Source of the DNA: Qipengyuania qiaonensis | GTDB taxonomy: Bacteria; Pseudomonadota; Alphaproteobacteria; Sphingomonadales; Sphingomonadaceae | NCBI RefSeq assembly: GCF_019711515.1 | Contig: NZ_JAIGNO010000001.1 | Span: 248,001 to 312,000, forward strand | Reading direction: 5' to 3' | DNA length: 64,000 nucleotides | In this document: in pieces, positions 43,627-52,494 of the stretch | Numbering within the stretch: position 1 is the stretch's first letter | Layout: each line of letters opens with the position of its first letter | Program-made: the position numbers and the translations under genes | Notes under the pieces: model-generated | Seen by the model: only the letters and a program-made list of their open reading frames with translations | Told to the model about the DNA's origin: nothing | Database searches by the model: none

Positions 43627-45038
43627 GTGACATGAGTTTCAAGGGTCTGGAGCCGATAAGCTATGGCGGCAAGGAGGTCTGGCCGTTGGTCGAAGGCGGC
43701 AAGGGCGTTTCTGCCACCAATCATGCGAGCTCCGGTGCATGGGCCGGGGCCGGCGGCATAGGTACGGTCAGCGCAGTCAACGCGGACAGCTACGACGAAG
43801 ACGGCAACCCGATTCCGCAAGTCTACCCGCAAGCCACTCGCAAGGAGCGCTTCGAACAGCTGGTTCGCTACGCTATCGACGGTGCTACCGAACAGGTGAA
43901 GCGCGCGCACGAGATTGCCGGAGGCAAGGGTGCGATCAACATCAACGTCTTGTGGGAAATGGGCGGGGCTCAGCAGGTCCTCGAAGGCATACTGGAGAAT
44001 TGCCCAGGCCTCGTAACCGGCGTGACCTGCGGTGCAGGCATGCCTTACAAGCTCGCAGAGATCGCGGCGCGGCACAATGTCCACTACCTGCCGATCGTTT
44101 CCTCGGCTCGTGCCTTTCGCGCATTGTGGAAGCGCAGCTATTCGAAGGTGCCCGAGTTGATGGCAGCCGTGGTCTACGAAGATCCCTGGCTTGCCGGCGG
44201 ACACAACGGCCTTTCCAATGCCGAAGATCCGACTGCACCCGAAGACCCGTATCCACGTGTGGCCGCTCTGCGTGAGACCATGCGTAAGGAAGGCGTTTCC
44301 GAAGACACCGCCATCGTCATGGCCGGTGGCGTTTGGTTCCTGCGCGAATGGAACGACTGGATCGACAATCCGGAAATCGGCAAGATCATGTTCCAGTTCG
44401 GCACCCGACCGCTCCTGACGCATGAAAGCCCGATCCCGCAGGTATGGAAGGACATGCTGCGAACGGTAGAACCGGGCGACGTGCTGCTCCACAAGTTCAG
44501 CCCTACCGGCTTCTACTCCAGCGCTGTGAAAACGCCTTTCCTTTACGACCTGATGCACCGTTCCGAGCGACAGATCCCGATTTTCAAGCGCGATGAGGAA
44601 GAGGGTACGGTCCCACTGGCCGATCATGGCAAGGCCAAGTATTTCTGGGTCCATCCCGGCGACCAGCGCAAAGCGCTGTCGTGGATGCACGAGGGCTTTT
44701 CCGAACCATTGAAGACGCCGGACGACACCGTGGTCTTCGTAACGCCGCAAAGCGCCGAGCAGATCCGCGAAGACCAGCAGGGTTGCATGGGGTGCCTGTC
44801 GCATTGCCAGTTCAGTAGCTGGAAGGACCACGACAACCACACTACCGGCCGCCTCGCCGATCCGCGCAGCTTCTGTATTCAGAAAACCCTTCAGGACATC
44901 GCCCACGGCGGCGACCCGGACGAGAACCTCGCCTTTGCCGGCCATGCAGCCTACCGCTTCAAGCAGGACCCGTTCTACTCGAACAACTTCACCCCGACGG
45001 TGAAGGAACTGGTCGAGCGGATACTGACGGGGGATTGA
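43623..45038 (+). CDS. NAD(P)H-dependent flavin oxidoreductase, large nitronate monooxygenase-like
   Basis: 471-residue TIM-barrel flavoprotein of the 2-nitropropane dioxygenase family, about 100 residues longer than the usual 320-370. Flavin-contact patterns include GVTCGAGMPYKLAEIAA and IVMAGGVWFLREW. The C-terminal region has a Cys-rich segment QQGCMGCLSHCQFSSW and a HDNHTTGRLADPRSFC block. The long Cys-bearing form is found across alphaproteobacteria, but its substrate is unknown to me. The start is GTG 43623 overlapping the upstream stop, or ATG 43632. Confidence 0.86.
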   Translation: MSDMSFKGLEPISYGGKEVWPLVEGGKGVSATNHASSGAWAGAGGIGTVSAVNADSYDEDGNPIPQVYPQATRKERFEQLVRYAIDGATEQVKRAHEIAGGKGAININVLWEMGGAQQVLEGILENCPGLVTGVTCGAGMPYKLAEIAARHNVHYLPIVSSARAFRALWKRSYSKVPELMAAVVYEDPWLAGGHNGLSNAEDPTAPEDPYPRVAALRETMRKEGVSEDTAIVMAGGVWFLREWNDWIDNPEIGKIMFQFGTRPLLTHESPIPQVWKDMLRTVEPGDVLLHKFSPTGFYSSAVKTPFLYDLMHRSERQIPIFKRDEEEGTVPLADHGKAKYFWVHPGDQRKALSWMHEGFSEPLKTPDDTVVFVTPQSAEQIREDQQGCMGCLSHCQFSSWKDHDNHTTGRLADPRSFCIQKTLQDIAHGGDPDENLAFAGHAAYRFKQDPFYSNNFTPTVKELVERILTGD

Positions 45039-45153
45039 GACGAATTTCTGGTCTCCCCAGTAACGTCGCCTCAGACCTCGTGAGGGGCGCAAGCTAGTCC
45101 TGCGGCGCTTCCGACCCAATCAAGCTTTAAGCTCGGGAGCGAATGATTGGTGA
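45039..45153. other. Spacer between convergent genes
   Basis: 115 bases between two convergent stops. An imperfect stem can be drawn from CGCCTCA and TGAGGGGCG near 45067-45090, and CCAATCA (45116) pairs with TGATTGG (45145). Neither is followed by a T run. A terminator is likely but cannot be shown. Confidence 0.35.
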
Positions 45154-46167
45154 CTACAACCCCGTCAACACCTGATCCGGCGGCCTGTGCCCATCCGCCC
45201 ACATGCGTATGTTGGCAATGACTTTCATGCCGCTTTCTGCCCGGCCTTCGCGTGTGGCGCTGCCTATGTGGGGAAGGGTCATAACATTGGGGTGGTGGAT
45301 CAGGCGTTTGTCGACATTGGGCTCGACGGGATACACATCGAGCCCCGCACCCGCGAGTTTGCCGCTCTCGAGCGCTGCAATCAACGCGTCCTGGTCGACG
45401 AGATCGCCGCGGGCGGTGTTGATAAGGCTTGTCCCATCCTTCATCAGGTCCAGCCGCCGTGCGTCGATCATGTGGCGGGTGCCGGGCCCAGCGGGGCAGT
45501 GCAGGGTGAGGATATCTGCCTGGGCCATAAGATCGTCGAGGTTTTCGACCCAACGCGCATGGAACATACGCTCGACCGCTTTGGGAAGACGCTTGCGATT
45601 GTGATAGGCGATCTCGAGCCCGAAGGCGCGGGCACGGTGTGCCACTGCCTGGCCGATCCGCCCCATGCCGACGATCCCGAGCACCTTGCCCGCCAGCTTG
45701 GTGCCGAGCAGCGCAGTTGGCGTCCAACCTGTCCATTTGTTGCTTCGAATAAGTTCCACGCCCTCTCGGACGCGTCGCGGCACGCCAATGATTCCCGCCA
45801 TTGCGAGGTCGGCCGTATCGTCGGTGAAAACGCCAGGAGTGTTCGTCACGAGGATATTCCGGGCAGCGGCCGCGTCGAGATCCAGATGTTCCGTGCCCGC
45901 GCCGAAATTGGCGATCAGGCCGAGGTTCTTGCTCGAAGCAGCAATCATTTCGGCATCGATCCTGTCCGTGACGGTCGGAACCAGCACATCGCAGTCGCGC
46001 ATGGCTGCTACGAGTTCGTCACGCGTGAGCGGCACGTCATCGGCATTCAGTTGCACATCGAACAACTCGTTCATACGTTCTTCGACGCTCGGAATCAGGT
46101 GTCGCGTAACGAAAACGCGCGGTGTTCGATTGAGCCGTTTGGGCGGGTGGGAGTCGGTGCTTTCCAT
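45154..46167 (-). CDS. D-isomer 2-hydroxyacid dehydrogenase (glyoxylate/hydroxypyruvate reductase type)
   Basis: 337-residue NAD(P)-dependent dehydrogenase. The Rossmann loop is GIVGMGRIGQAVA; catalytic Arg and Glu are in NTARGDLVDQDAL and AGAGLDVYPVEP, and the acid-base His in TLPHIGSATREG. The protein most resembles glyoxylate reductases or D-lactate-type enzymes; the substrate cannot be fixed. It is divergent from the SH3-like protein gene. Confidence 0.92.
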   Translation of the reverse strand: MESTDSHPPKRLNRTPRVFVTRHLIPSVEERMNELFDVQLNADDVPLTRDELVAAMRDCDVLVPTVTDRIDAEMIAASSKNLGLIANFGAGTEHLDLDAAAARNILVTNTPGVFTDDTADLAMAGIIGVPRRVREGVELIRSNKWTGWTPTALLGTKLAGKVLGIVGMGRIGQAVAHRARAFGLEIAYHNRKRLPKAVERMFHARWVENLDDLMAQADILTLHCPAGPGTRHMIDARRLDLMKDGTSLINTARGDLVDQDALIAALESGKLAGAGLDVYPVEPNVDKRLIHHPNVMTLPHIGSATREGRAESGMKVIANIRMWADGHRPPDQVLTGL

Positions 46168-46273
46168 GCAGTCGCAGCGCTAGGACGTGGGCGGGGGAGC
46201 GGTCAAGGATATGACGTGGATGCCATCGCTGCTCGCGTTGACTATTCATACCGATTCCTGAATTCATCAGCGC

Positions 46274-46741
46274 ATGGTCGCGCGCCTTCTCATTCCGCTC
46301 TTAATTCTTGTCGGTTTCACCGGGGCGGCAAAGGCGCAGGAACGCGAGGTGCCTTACTGGGCGACGATCCGGGCAAGCGAACTCAACATGCGTGTTGGAC
46401 CAAGCGCCGACTACAAGATCGATTGGGTCTATCGCCGTCCGGGCCTGCCGGTGAAGGTCGTCCGGATGATGCAAGGATGGCGCCTGATCGAAGATCCGGA
46501 CGGCGCCAGAGGGTGGGTGGTCGCCCGCCTGCTTAGTCCGGATCGCGGGGCGATCGTCATCGGTGAAGGGAACACCGAGTTGCGGGCCGGCGGGGCGGGC
46601 AACGCGCCAATCAAATGGCGCATCGCGCCTGGTGTTGTCGGTGTGCTGGGGGGGTGCGAGGCCGGGTGGTGCGAGTTGTCCGTCGGCAACCGGAGCGGAT
46701 GGATTTCGGAATCCCGTCTATGGGGTGCGGGCACGCCCTGA
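46274..46741 (+). CDS. Exported SH3-like domain protein
   Basis: 155-residue protein with a signal peptide (MVARLLIPLLILVGFTGAAKAQ) and two bacterial SH3 repeats: SELNMRVGPSADYKIDWVY and GNTELRAGGAGN...WCELSVGNRSGWI. Such domains often bind peptidoglycan. WRLIEDPDGARGWVVARL between them is typical. Probably periplasmic; binding partner unknown. It has its own start 106 bases from the divergent dehydrogenase. Confidence 0.85.
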   Translation: MVARLLIPLLILVGFTGAAKAQEREVPYWATIRASELNMRVGPSADYKIDWVYRRPGLPVKVVRMMQGWRLIEDPDGARGWVVARLLSPDRGAIVIGEGNTELRAGGAGNAPIKWRIAPGVVGVLGGCEAGWCELSVGNRSGWISESRLWGAGTP

Positions 46742-46793
46742 AGCGAAAAGAGGCGAAACCTGTGTTCGTCTCTGGCATCATACTCGGCGTAAC

Positions 46794-47228
46794 CTACTCG
46801 GCCGAAGACTCCGTTGGAGTTTCGGTCTTATCCTCGACTTTGCGAACGGTTGACTGGATGTTGCCGTCGGCGTCTCGGGCTTCGAAGCTCCCGTCTTTTC
46901 CCGGTTCGCCGCCGGTGAAACAGGTCTCCGGCGCATCGCCCTCGGGATCGAAGCATAGCGTGCCACCGTCACCGATGCGCCAGGTGCCACTCTCGGTTTC
47001 GGTACCGTCCGCCATTGCATCGACGTAAGTTCCGTCGGCGTTGATGGTTTCCATGATCACGGTACCGTCAGCATTCTTGACCTCGTAGGTGCCCGTTATG
47101 TCTCCGGTTGCGGTGCTGCCAAGCGCGGTGTCGGCAGCTTCGGTTGAGGGTTGCGAGGGGACCTCCTGCGATCCGCAGGAGGCGAGCATCATACAGATGG
47201 CTGCAGGAATTGCAGAGCATCGCGTCAC
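46794..47228 (-). CDS. Small lipoprotein, hypothetical
   Basis: 144-residue protein with a short lipoprotein signal (MLASC lipobox near residue 18). The mature part is rich in Thr, Glu and Asp and contains VKNADGTVIMETINADGTYV, a short beta-repeat pattern, and two Cys in LCFDPEGDAPETCF that may pair. GTG 47228 has GGGGAGAG upstream; a longer frame from 47303 has no signal peptide. It starts 26 bases after the thiolase stop and may be its downstream operon partner. Function not recognised. Confidence 0.75.
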   Translation of the reverse strand: MTRCSAIPAAICMMLASCGSQEVPSQPSTEAADTALGSTATGDITGTYEVKNADGTVIMETINADGTYVDAMADGTETESGTWRIGDGGTLCFDPEGDAPETCFTGGEPGKDGSFEARDADGNIQSTVRKVEDKTETPTESSAE

Positions 47229-47254
47229 GATTTCTCTCCCCCCTGCCGGAGCGA

Positions 47255-48451
47255 TCAGATCAACTCTACTGCGACTGCAGTCGCTTCGCCACCGCCGATG
47301 CAAAGCGAGGCCACGCCGCGTTTCTTACCCTGGCTCTTGAGCGCGTTGAGCAGCGTCACGATGATGCGAGTCCCACTCGCGCCGATCGGATGACCCAGCG
47401 CGGTGCCACCGCCGTTGACGTTGATCTTCTCGTGCGAGATGCCGATGTCGCGCATGGCGAACATCGCGACGCAGGCGAACGCTTCGTTGACTTCCCAGAG
47501 GTCCACATCGTCGGCCGACCAGCCTGCCTTTTCGAGCACCTTGGTTATCGCGCCGACCGGTGCGACGGTGAATTCCGACGGCTCCTGAGCATGTGCAGCC
47601 ATGGCGACGATCTTCGCTACGGGTTCCTGCCCGTTGTCCTTTGCCACACTTTCGCGGGTCAGCACGACCGCGGCTGCCCCGTCCGATATCGACGAGGATG
47701 TTGCGGCCGTGATCGTACCGTCTTTGGCGAAAGCGGGGCGAAGCGTGGGGATCTTGTCGGGCTTGCCCTTGCCTGGCTGTTCGTCATGCTCGACCGTCAC
47801 CTTGCCCGCGCGGGTGGAGAAAGTCACCGGGACAACTTCTCCGGCGAACGCACCGCTTTCGATCGCAGCATTGGCGCGACGCAGTGATTCGATCGAATAG
47901 GCGTCCATGTCCTCGCGGGTGAGCTGGTACTCGTTGGCTGTATCCTGCGCGAAAGTGCCCATCGCCCGACCTTCTTCATAAGCATCTTCGAGCCCGTCGA
48001 GGAACATGTGATCGTAGGCGGTGTCATGGCCCAGCCGGGCACCCGACCGGTGCTTCTTCAAGAGGTAGGGTGCGTTGGTCATGCTCTCCATGCCGCCTGC
48101 CACGACATAGTCGATTGTGCCGCTGGCCAGTGCTTCGGCGCCCATGATGACCGTCTGCATACCGCTTCCGCAGACCTTGTTGACCGTGGTCGCCTGTACC
48201 GATTTCGGCAGGCCGGCCTTGATCGAAGCCTGGCGCGCCGGAGCCTGACCGAGACCGGCGGGGAGTACACAGCCCATATATGTGCGATCGAACCTGTCGA
48301 CCGGCACGCCCGATCGCTCGACCGCCGCCTTGACGGCCGTCGCCCCCAGATCGGTGGCGGAAACATCCGCGAGGGCGCCCTGCATGCCGCCCATCGGGGT
48401 GCGGGCGTAGGACAGGATGACGACGGGATCGGATGCGCTGAACTGGGTCAT
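47255..48451 (-). CDS. Acetyl-CoA C-acetyltransferase (thiolase)
   Basis: 398-residue thiolase that condenses or cleaves acyl-CoA in fatty acid or acetoacetyl-CoA metabolism. The acyl-binding Cys94 lies in NKVCGSGMQ, the active-site His in WEVNEAFACVA, the thiolase signature NVNGGGTALGHPIGASG follows, and the second Cys is in ASLCIGGGE. The ATG at 48451 was preferred over 48505 because a promoter lies just upstream. Whether it is biosynthetic (PhaA-like) or degradative cannot be told. Confidence 0.94.
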   Translation of the reverse strand: MTQFSASDPVVILSYARTPMGGMQGALADVSATDLGATAVKAAVERSGVPVDRFDRTYMGCVLPAGLGQAPARQASIKAGLPKSVQATTVNKVCGSGMQTVIMGAEALASGTIDYVVAGGMESMTNAPYLLKKHRSGARLGHDTAYDHMFLDGLEDAYEEGRAMGTFAQDTANEYQLTREDMDAYSIESLRRANAAIESGAFAGEVVPVTFSTRAGKVTVEHDEQPGKGKPDKIPTLRPAFAKDGTITAATSSSISDGAAAVVLTRESVAKDNGQEPVAKIVAMAAHAQEPSEFTVAPVGAITKVLEKAGWSADDVDLWEVNEAFACVAMFAMRDIGISHEKINVNGGGTALGHPIGASGTRIIVTLLNALKSQGKKRGVASLCIGGGEATAVAVELI

Positions 48452-48476
48452 GCTTGTGCTGGTCCTTGCGTTCTGG

Positions 48477-48505
48477 AATATCGGTTGTCGAAGGCGACCT
48501 ATCAA
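48477..48505 (-). promoter_or_regulatory. Candidate promoter of the thiolase gene
   Basis: On the minus strand: -35 box TTGATA (48505-48500), 17 bases, -10 box GATATT (48482-48477). Transcription would start near 48470, about 20 bases before the ATG at 48451. The divergent aldehyde dehydrogenase gene starts 104 bases away; the two control regions overlap. Confidence 0.45.
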
Positions 48506-48555
48506 GTTGCCCCCTACCTAGTGCTGCGACGCAGCGATATCAAACGGAGAGAGCG

Positions 48556-49986
48556 ATGGCGGACGATCGGAAGAGCGAAATGGAAGCCGTGTTGCGCAAG
48601 CAACGCGCCGCGCACAACCAGATGCGTCCAGAGCCGATGGCGCTGCGAAAGGACCGGATCGAACGCGCCATGAAGTTGCTCAGGGATCATGGCGAGGATC
48701 TGTGCAAGGTCATGGCAGCGGATTTCGGCAATCGTTCCCCGCATCAGTCGATGATCACCGACATCGCAGGCACGGTGAATTTCGGGAAATACTGTCTCAA
48801 GAGCATGGACAAGTGGGCGAGAGCGGAAAAGCGGCATGTGCAGTTTCCGCTCGGCCTGCTCGGGGCCAAAGCCGAGCTCCGCTACGAACCCAAAGGCGTG
48901 GTCGGTATTCTCTCGCCGTGGAATTTTCCGGTGAACCTCAGCTTCGGGCCGCTGATGCAGATTTTCGCCGCCGGCAACCGCGCGATGATCAAGCCGAGCG
49001 AGTTTACCGAGAAAACGAGCCTGCTCACCAAAGAACTTGTTGAGGAATATTTCACTCCGGACGAATGCGCAGTGTTCACCGGCGGTCCCGAAGTGGCGGC
49101 CGCCTTCAGCGAATTGCCTTTCGACCACCTTATTTTCACGGGGTCGACCGCGACGGGCCGCAAGGTGATGGAAGCGGCTGCGAAGAATCTCGTCCCGGTC
49201 ACGCTCGAACTTGGCGGCAAGTCGCCGGTCTTCATGGGCGAGAGCGCCGATTTCGCCAAAGCGGGCGAACGGGTGGCGATGGGCAAGATGATGAATGCGG
49301 GCCAGATCTGCCTCGCGCCGGATTATCTCTACGTACCGGAAAGCAAGCAGGACGAGGCGATCCACGGCGTTTGGCAGGGAACTGCCAGCATGTATCCCAC
49401 CCTGCTCGACAACGAAGACTACGCCAGCGTCGTGACCGATCGCCATTTCGACCGGCTGCAGGAACTCGTCGCCGATGCGCGAGACAAGGGCGCGGAGGTG
49501 ATCGAGGTCAATCCGGGCAACGAGGATTTTTCGAACACCAACGCCCGCAAGATGCCGCTGACGATCCTCAAGAACGTCAACGACGACATGAGGGCGATGC
49601 AAGAAGAAATCTTCGGCCCCGTCCTTCCCGTAAAAACTTACGGCAGCATCGACGAAGCCATCGACTACGTGAACGAGCACGACCGCCCGCTCGGCCTCTA
49701 TTATTTCGGTCAGGATGCCGCGGAACGAGAGAAGGTCCTTACCAAAACCATCAGCGGCGGTGTGACGGTGAACGACGTCATCTTCCATATATCTATGGAG
49801 GATCTGCCGTTCGGAGGCGTGGGTCCGTCGGGTATGGGCAGCTATCATGGAGTGGAGGGCTTCCGCGAGTTCAGCCATGCGCGCAGCATCTATACACAGC
49901 CCAAGATCGACGTCGCCAAGCTTGGCGGATTCAAGCCACCCTATGGTCCCGCGACAGAGAAAGCGGTCAAAACCATGATGAAATAG
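48556..49986 (+). CDS. Coniferyl-aldehyde-dehydrogenase-like NAD(P) aldehyde dehydrogenase
   Basis: 476-residue aldehyde dehydrogenase. The general base is Glu218 in TLELGGKSP, and the catalytic Cys252 is in NAGQICLAPDYL. The length, the LSPWNFPVNLS segment and the C-terminal GGVTVNDVIFHI make it close to coniferyl aldehyde dehydrogenase. It could act on aromatic or long-chain aldehydes. The ATG at 48556 is preceded by GGAGAG. It is alone, followed by the nuo control region. Confidence 0.9.
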   Translation: MADDRKSEMEAVLRKQRAAHNQMRPEPMALRKDRIERAMKLLRDHGEDLCKVMAADFGNRSPHQSMITDIAGTVNFGKYCLKSMDKWARAEKRHVQFPLGLLGAKAELRYEPKGVVGILSPWNFPVNLSFGPLMQIFAAGNRAMIKPSEFTEKTSLLTKELVEEYFTPDECAVFTGGPEVAAAFSELPFDHLIFTGSTATGRKVMEAAAKNLVPVTLELGGKSPVFMGESADFAKAGERVAMGKMMNAGQICLAPDYLYVPESKQDEAIHGVWQGTASMYPTLLDNEDYASVVTDRHFDRLQELVADARDKGAEVIEVNPGNEDFSNTNARKMPLTILKNVNDDMRAMQEEIFGPVLPVKTYGSIDEAIDYVNEHDRPLGLYYFGQDAAEREKVLTKTISGGVTVNDVIFHISMEDLPFGGVGPSGMGSYHGVEGFREFSHARSIYTQPKIDVAKLGGFKPPYGPATEKAVKTMMK

Positions 49987-50051
49987 CCGGACTTGGCAGG
50001 GGCGCCCCGCATGTCGCGGATTTATTGCGAATAGTTCGCATTTCTGCACCC

Positions 50052-50080
50052 TTGCACCATCTGGGTGAGGGGCCTAGAGG
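50052..50080 (+). promoter_or_regulatory. Candidate promoter of the nuo operon
   Basis: TTGCAC (50052-50057), a 17-base spacer, then TAGAGG (50075-50080). The -35 box matches the one proposed for sdhB. Transcription would begin near 50087, with about 30 bases of leader before the nuoA GTG. It lies in the only sizeable gap (130 bases) before the operon. Confidence 0.45.
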
Positions 50081-50116
50081 CGGGCGCGAACCAAGCCCGA
50101 CGCCTAGGAATCATTC

Positions 50117-50491
50117 GTGGTCGACCTCGAACAATACCTGCCCATCCTGATCTTCCTGTTTGTTGCCGTTGGCCTTTCGGCGCTCTTCGTTTTCCTGCCG
50201 ATGGGCGTTTCGCGGCTGACCGGCTCGCATAAGCCGGATGCAGAGAAGCTCAGCGAATATGAATGTGGTTTTCCCGCGTTCGAAGATCCGCGCAGCCAGT
50301 TCGACGTGCGCTTCTACCTGATCGCGATTCTGTTCATTATTTTCGATCTTGAAGCGGCTTTCCTGTTTCCCTGGGCGGTCAGCCTGGATCTCACCGGATG
50401 GCCGGGTTGGATCACGATGATGATCTTCCTCGGCGAACTCGCCGTCGGCCTCGCTTATGCGTGGAAGGTCGGCGCGCTGGAGTGGGAGTGA
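50117..50491 (+). CDS. nuoA: NADH-quinone oxidoreductase subunit A
   Basis: 124-residue membrane subunit, three transmembrane segments. The conserved loop [19 protein letters not shown] is intact, followed by [20 protein letters not shown], the family signature. NuoA is part of the quinone-binding corner of complex I. The GTG start at 50117 follows AGGAA by eight bases. It is the first gene of the operon. Confidence 0.97.
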   Translation: MVDLEQYLPILIFLFVAVGLSALFVFLPMGVSRLTGSHKPDAEKLSEYECGFPAFEDPRSQFDVRFYLIAILFIIFDLEAAFLFPWAVSLDLTGWPGWITMMIFLGELAVGLAYAWKVGALEWE

Positions 50492-50495
50492 TCGT

Positions 50496-51062
50496 ATGAG
50501 CAATTCGACCATCATCACGCCGCCAAACGCTGTGCCCGCGGCACAGGGCGGAGAAGTCAGGCAGCCCGATGCCGACTATTTCGACGCGCTACAGACCGAA
50601 GTGAACGACAAGGGCTTTCTGGTCACCTCGACCGAAGACCTGTTTCAGTGGGCCCGGACCGGCTCGCTATGGTGGATGACTTTCGGCCTCGCGTGCTGCG
50701 CGGTGGAGATGATCCACGTTAACATGCCCCGCTACGACATGGAGCGTTTCGGCGTCGCCCCGCGTGCTTCCCCGCGTCAGTCGGACGTGATGATCGTCGC
50801 CGGTACGCTGTGCAACAAGATGGCCCCGGCGCTCCGTAAGGTCTACGATCAGATGTCGGAACCGAAATATGTCATCTCGATGGGTAGCTGCGCCAATGGC
50901 GGCGGCTATTACCACTACAGTTATTCGGTAGTGCGCGGTTGCGACCGGATCGTCCCGGTCGACATCTACGTGCCCGGTTGCCCGCCTACGGCCGAAGCGT
51001 TGCTTTACGGCGTGATGCAGTTGCAGCGGAAAATCCGCCGCTCAGGCACGATCGAGAGGTAG
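50496..51062 (+). CDS. nuoB: NADH-quinone oxidoreductase subunit B
   Basis: 188-residue subunit that holds cluster N2, the electron donor to quinone. The ligands appear as [20 protein letters not shown] and [11 protein letters not shown]. The first ~35 residues are a soluble extension. The start is ATG 50496, four bases after the nuoA stop. The gene is followed by nuoC after five bases. Confidence 0.97.
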   Translation: MSNSTIITPPNAVPAAQGGEVRQPDADYFDALQTEVNDKGFLVTSTEDLFQWARTGSLWWMTFGLACCAVEMIHVNMPRYDMERFGVAPRASPRQSDVMIVAGTLCNKMAPALRKVYDQMSEPKYVISMGSCANGGGYYHYSYSVVRGCDRIVPVDIYVPGCPPTAEALLYGVMQLQRKIRRSGTIER

Positions 51063-51067
51063 GCGCC

Positions 51068-51961
51068 ATGGCAACTCTGCATCCTGCCCCCCGCTTCACG
51101 CTGATCGACGGGCTCAAGGCCACGCTTGCCAAGGCACTGGGCGATCACCTGCTCGAAGCGAATGAGGCGCATGGCGAACTGCTGTTTACCGTGAAGCGCG
51201 AAAGCATCGAGGATGCGCTCCGTATTCTCCGTGACGATCACAAGTACCAGCAGCTCATGGAAATCGCGGGCGTCGACTACCCAAGCCGCGCTGAGCGGTT
51301 CGAAGTGGTCTACATGCTGCTTTCGCTGACTGCCAACAGCCGCATTATCGTCAAATGCTCGGCTTCCGAAGATACGCCGGTGCCGACTGTCACCACGCTG
51401 TGGCCCAATGCGGGTTGGCTCGAGCGCGAAGTGTTCGATCTCTATGGGGTGTTGTTTGCAGGGAATACGGACCTGCGCCGTATTCTGACCGATTACGGTT
51501 TCGAAGGGCATCCTTTCCGAAAGGACTTCCCGCTTACCGGCTATCACGAGCTACGCTATTCGGAAGACGAGAAGCGTGTGGTGTACGAGCCGGTTGAACT
51601 CGCTCAGGACCTCCGTCAGTTCGACTTCATGAGTCCCTGGGAAGGTGCCGATTACGTCCTTCCTGGCGACGAAAAGGCGGACACTCCGCCGGTCGACAAG
51701 CCGAAGACCACTGAGAAGCCGTCGGACACCGGTGCCGGTGCGAAGACCGACAAGCAGGCGACCGGGAAGGTCGGCGCCGGTGCGCCGGATGAGAAAGACG
51801 GTGGCAAGGGAGCTCCAGCGCCCGAGCCGACCGAAGACCGGCCTGCGCGTGCCGCGCGAAAGGGCAAGGTTGGAGGCTCCGCCAAAGCCACCGAGCCGAA
51901 GAAGAAACCGAAGGCTCCTGCCAAGCGCAAGCCTGCCGCCAAGAAGAAGGATTCCGAGTGA
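51068..51961 (+). CDS. nuoC: NADH-quinone oxidoreductase subunit C with lysine-rich C-tail
   Basis: 297 residues; the conserved core ends near 200 ([14 protein letters not shown] and [24 protein letters not shown] are intact, as in the 30-kDa subunit). About 95 residues follow that are not part of the usual subunit: Pro-, Thr- and Gly-rich, then Lys/Ala-rich ending [17 protein letters not shown]. This is similar in style to the N-tail of the autokinase at 17042. The stop overlaps the next ATG by one base. The tail may be a disordered interaction arm. Confidence 0.94.
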   Translation: MATLHPAPRFTLIDGLKATLAKALGDHLLEANEAHGELLFTVKRESIEDALRILRDDHKYQQLMEIAGVDYPSRAERFEVVYMLLSLTANSRIIVKCSASEDTPVPTVTTLWPNAGWLEREVFDLYGVLFAGNTDLRRILTDYGFEGHPFRKDFPLTGYHELRYSEDEKRVVYEPVELAQDLRQFDFMSPWEGADYVLPGDEKADTPPVDKPKTTEKPSDTGAGAKTDKQATGKVGAGAPDEKDGGKGAPAPEPTEDRPARAARKGKVGGSAKATEPKKKPKAPAKRKPAAKKKDSE

Positions 51962-52494
51962 TGAAAAAGCTGCTCTATGTCGTCCTTCCGCTTGCCCTTG
52001 CTGCTTGTTCGTCCGAACCTGCAGAACAGGAAAGCGCCGACGATTTCGCCAATCGCATCGGTCAGAATGGCAAAGAGGTCGATCCGTCGCGACCGGATCC
52101 GGATGCGCCCAACACGGCATCGGAGACACCACCGAAGGGCGCGGACCTGACGCAGCTGGCGAAGCTTGGCGATATTGGCGGGGTCAATCTGGGTCCCCGC
52201 GAAGGCGGATGCACATTGATGATCGGCAGCCAGGAGATGCTTATCGCTGCCGGGATGAAAGATGGCGCGATACCTGGTAAAGCGGTCGTTCGGGTGGGCG
52301 ACAGCTTGACGACGATCGATGCCGATGTCGGCGGGCTGGATGCGATCAAGACCGGCACGACCTTTTCCGGCGAAGGCTTTACCGTATCGGTGGCGCCCGC
52401 TGCCGGCGACCAGCAGCGTCGGCCAGCCAACGTTACCGTGCGCGATGCTGCGGGCAAGAGCCAAAGTTATAGCGGAAACTGGATCTGCGGATGA
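51961..52494 (+). CDS. Lipoprotein encoded between nuoC and nuoD
   Basis: 177 residues with a lipoprotein signal [16 protein letters not shown], Cys at about residue 16. The mature chain includes [22 protein letters not shown] and [16 protein letters not shown], a beta-rich pattern with one more Cys. It is not a complex I subunit known to me. One-base and four-base overlaps with nuoC and nuoD make it co-translated. It may help assemble the membrane arm, or simply share the transcript. Confidence 0.82.
   Translation: MKKLLYVVLPLALAACSSEPAEQESADDFANRIGQNGKEVDPSRPDPDAPNTASETPPKGADLTQLAKLGDIGGVNLGPREGGCTLMIGSQEMLIAAGMKDGAIPGKAVVRVGDSLTTIDADVGGLDAIKTGTTFSGEGFTVSVAPAAGDQQRRPANVTVRDAAGKSQSYSGNWICG

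Noticed and set aside
48514..50049. 511-codon minus-strand frame opposite the aldehyde dehydrogenase
   Set aside because: The plus strand has the full aldehyde dehydrogenase active site; the antisense protein is His/Arg-rich without domains.
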